From contig CAZGLR010000173.1 in assembly GCA_964526635.1 (NCBI GenBank), forward strand, positions 1 through 5,395: 5,395 nucleotides of DNA. Direction: 5' to 3'. Shown here piece after piece: positions 4,840-5,395 of this stretch. The notes below the pieces were generated by a model. It searched no databases. It worked only from the letters and a program-made list of their open reading frames with translations, and had not been told where the DNA came from. How positions within the stretch are numbered: position 1 is the first letter of the stretch; the number at the start of each line of letters is the position of its first letter. This stretch comes from CAZGLR01 sp964526635. GTDB taxonomy: Bacteria > Zixibacteria > MSB-5A5 > GN15 > JAAZOE01. The position numbers were made by a program, and so were the translations under genes.

Positions 4840-5395
4840 CTAACGCTCCATCCGATCCGGCATCATAACCCCTTTACCACTATGCCGCTCGGCGGCCTGA
4901 TGATTGCTGCCGAATGTTATCAGCCGCGCCCCGCGCTTACGCGTAAAATAATCGCCGGCCCATTGAATCAGCACAATCAGCTTATTGTCATATTCAATCA
5001 AAAAGGCGATATGCACAAACAGCCAGACCAGCCACGCCCAGAAACCGCTGACCTTATGGTTGCCGCGATACGCCACCGCCGAATTGCGCCCGATCACCGC
5101 CATCGATCCGCGATTAATATACCGAAATGGCTTCTCATACGCCCGATTCTGTATCTCGTGCTTTAGCCGCCGGGCTGTATATTCACCCTGCTGCATAGCC
5201 ACCGGCGCCACCCCGGGCAATGGCTCCCCCTGCTCATCGTTACAATCCGCCATGTCACCGATCACCACAATTTCCGGATATCCCGTGACCGACAAATCCA
5301 TTTCGACTTTGACCCGCCCGCTTTTATCAATTGCCGCCCCGGTCTTTTCGGCAATAATCCGCCCGAGTGACGACGCTTTCACCCCGGCCGCCCAG
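4840..5395 (-). CDS. ndh: Type II NADH:quinone oxidoreductase (NDH-2), C-terminal part, cut by the window edge
   Basis: About 184 C-terminal residues are visible; the frame runs through the right edge, so the internal GTG at 5382 is not the start. NDH-2 is a single-subunit FAD enzyme on the cytoplasmic face of the membrane. It oxidises NADH and reduces quinone without pumping protons. Visible signatures are WAAGVKAS at the edge, the second FAD motif EIVVIGDMAD (41-50 of the visible part), and the quinone-site segment GVAPVAMQQGEYTARRL, where APVAMQ stands for the AQxAxQ motif. Next comes GRNSAVA (103-109), then the C-terminal membrane-associating helices with FWAWLVWLFVHIAFLI (118-133) and WAGDYFTRKRGARLITFG. 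The N-terminal FAD and NADH Rossmann halves lie outside the window. It heads the likely operon with the DCC and TerB-like genes. Confidence in the family is high. Confidence 0.92.
   Translation of the reverse strand, partial: WAAGVKASSLGRIIAEKTGAAIDKSGRVKVEMDLSVTGYPEIVVIGDMADCNDEQGEPLPGVAPVAMQQGEYTARRLKHEIQNRAYEKPFRYINRGSMAVIGRNSAVAYRGNHKVSGFWAWLVWLFVHIAFLIEYDNKLIVLIQWAGDYFTRKRGARLITFGSNHQAAERHSGKGVMMPDRMER

Noticed and set aside
4882..5166. Plus-strand open frame opposite the NDH-2 gene
   Set aside because: It is antisense to conserved NDH-2 motifs and its translation resembles nothing; a shadow.
5380..5382. GTG at 5382 as the start of the NDH-2 gene
   Set aside because: The frame continues to the edge as WAAG before it, completing the family motif WAAGVKAS, so this is an internal valine codon.
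1..5395. CRISPR array, tRNA, rRNA, insertion sequence or phage genes
   Set aside because: I saw no regularly spaced repeats, no tRNA-like fold or CCA end, no transposase or integrase motif, and no flanking terminal repeats.

Overview
The window is about 5.4 kb of bacterial chromosome, and every gene I can support lies on the minus strand, so the text reads from high to low coordinates. The gene content fits a respiring Gram-negative-type bacterium with exported heme proteins: a type II NADH dehydrogenase, an exported three-heme cytochrome c and a secreted protein. I cannot place the organism firmly. A poorly cultured lineage of the FCB/Zixibacteria sort would fit the mix, but that is only an impression. 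By eye, the first ~1.2 kb is more AT-rich than the rest.

Layout in transcription order. (1) 5395-3927: the C-terminal part of a type II NADH:quinone oxidoreductase, cut by the window edge, then a DCC-family (DUF393) thiol-disulfide-type protein only 2 nt further on, then a TerB-like protein 44 nt later. This is very probably one operon. (2) 3926-2343: an intergenic leader with a plausible sigma70-type promoter, an ornithine aminotransferase (class III PLP enzyme) that keeps all the substrate-contact residues I could check, and a clear intrinsic terminator. (3) 2342-1560: a promoter candidate, an exported triheme cytochrome c and a second intrinsic terminator. (4) 1550-1247: a small four-cysteine zinc-ribbon protein whose ribosome binding site begins about 12 nt after that terminator. 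(5) 1049-1: a promoter candidate, an 11-codon leader ORF with an excellent Shine-Dalgarno sequence, and an unrecognised exported protein. Its reading frame is broken near the 3' end by a run of twelve C residues, and the frame that would be restored by 13 or 10 C stays open to the window edge.

The NADH dehydrogenase and the cytochrome both concern electron transfer, but nothing in the window shows that they act together. The ornithine aminotransferase looks like an independent arginine/ornithine/proline metabolism gene. I saw no tRNA, rRNA, CRISPR array, insertion sequence or phage feature. The most notable points are the poly-C tract, which is either a contingency (phase-variation) switch or a sequencing error, and the in-frame leader ORF whose stop codon overlaps the Shine-Dalgarno sequence of the same gene.
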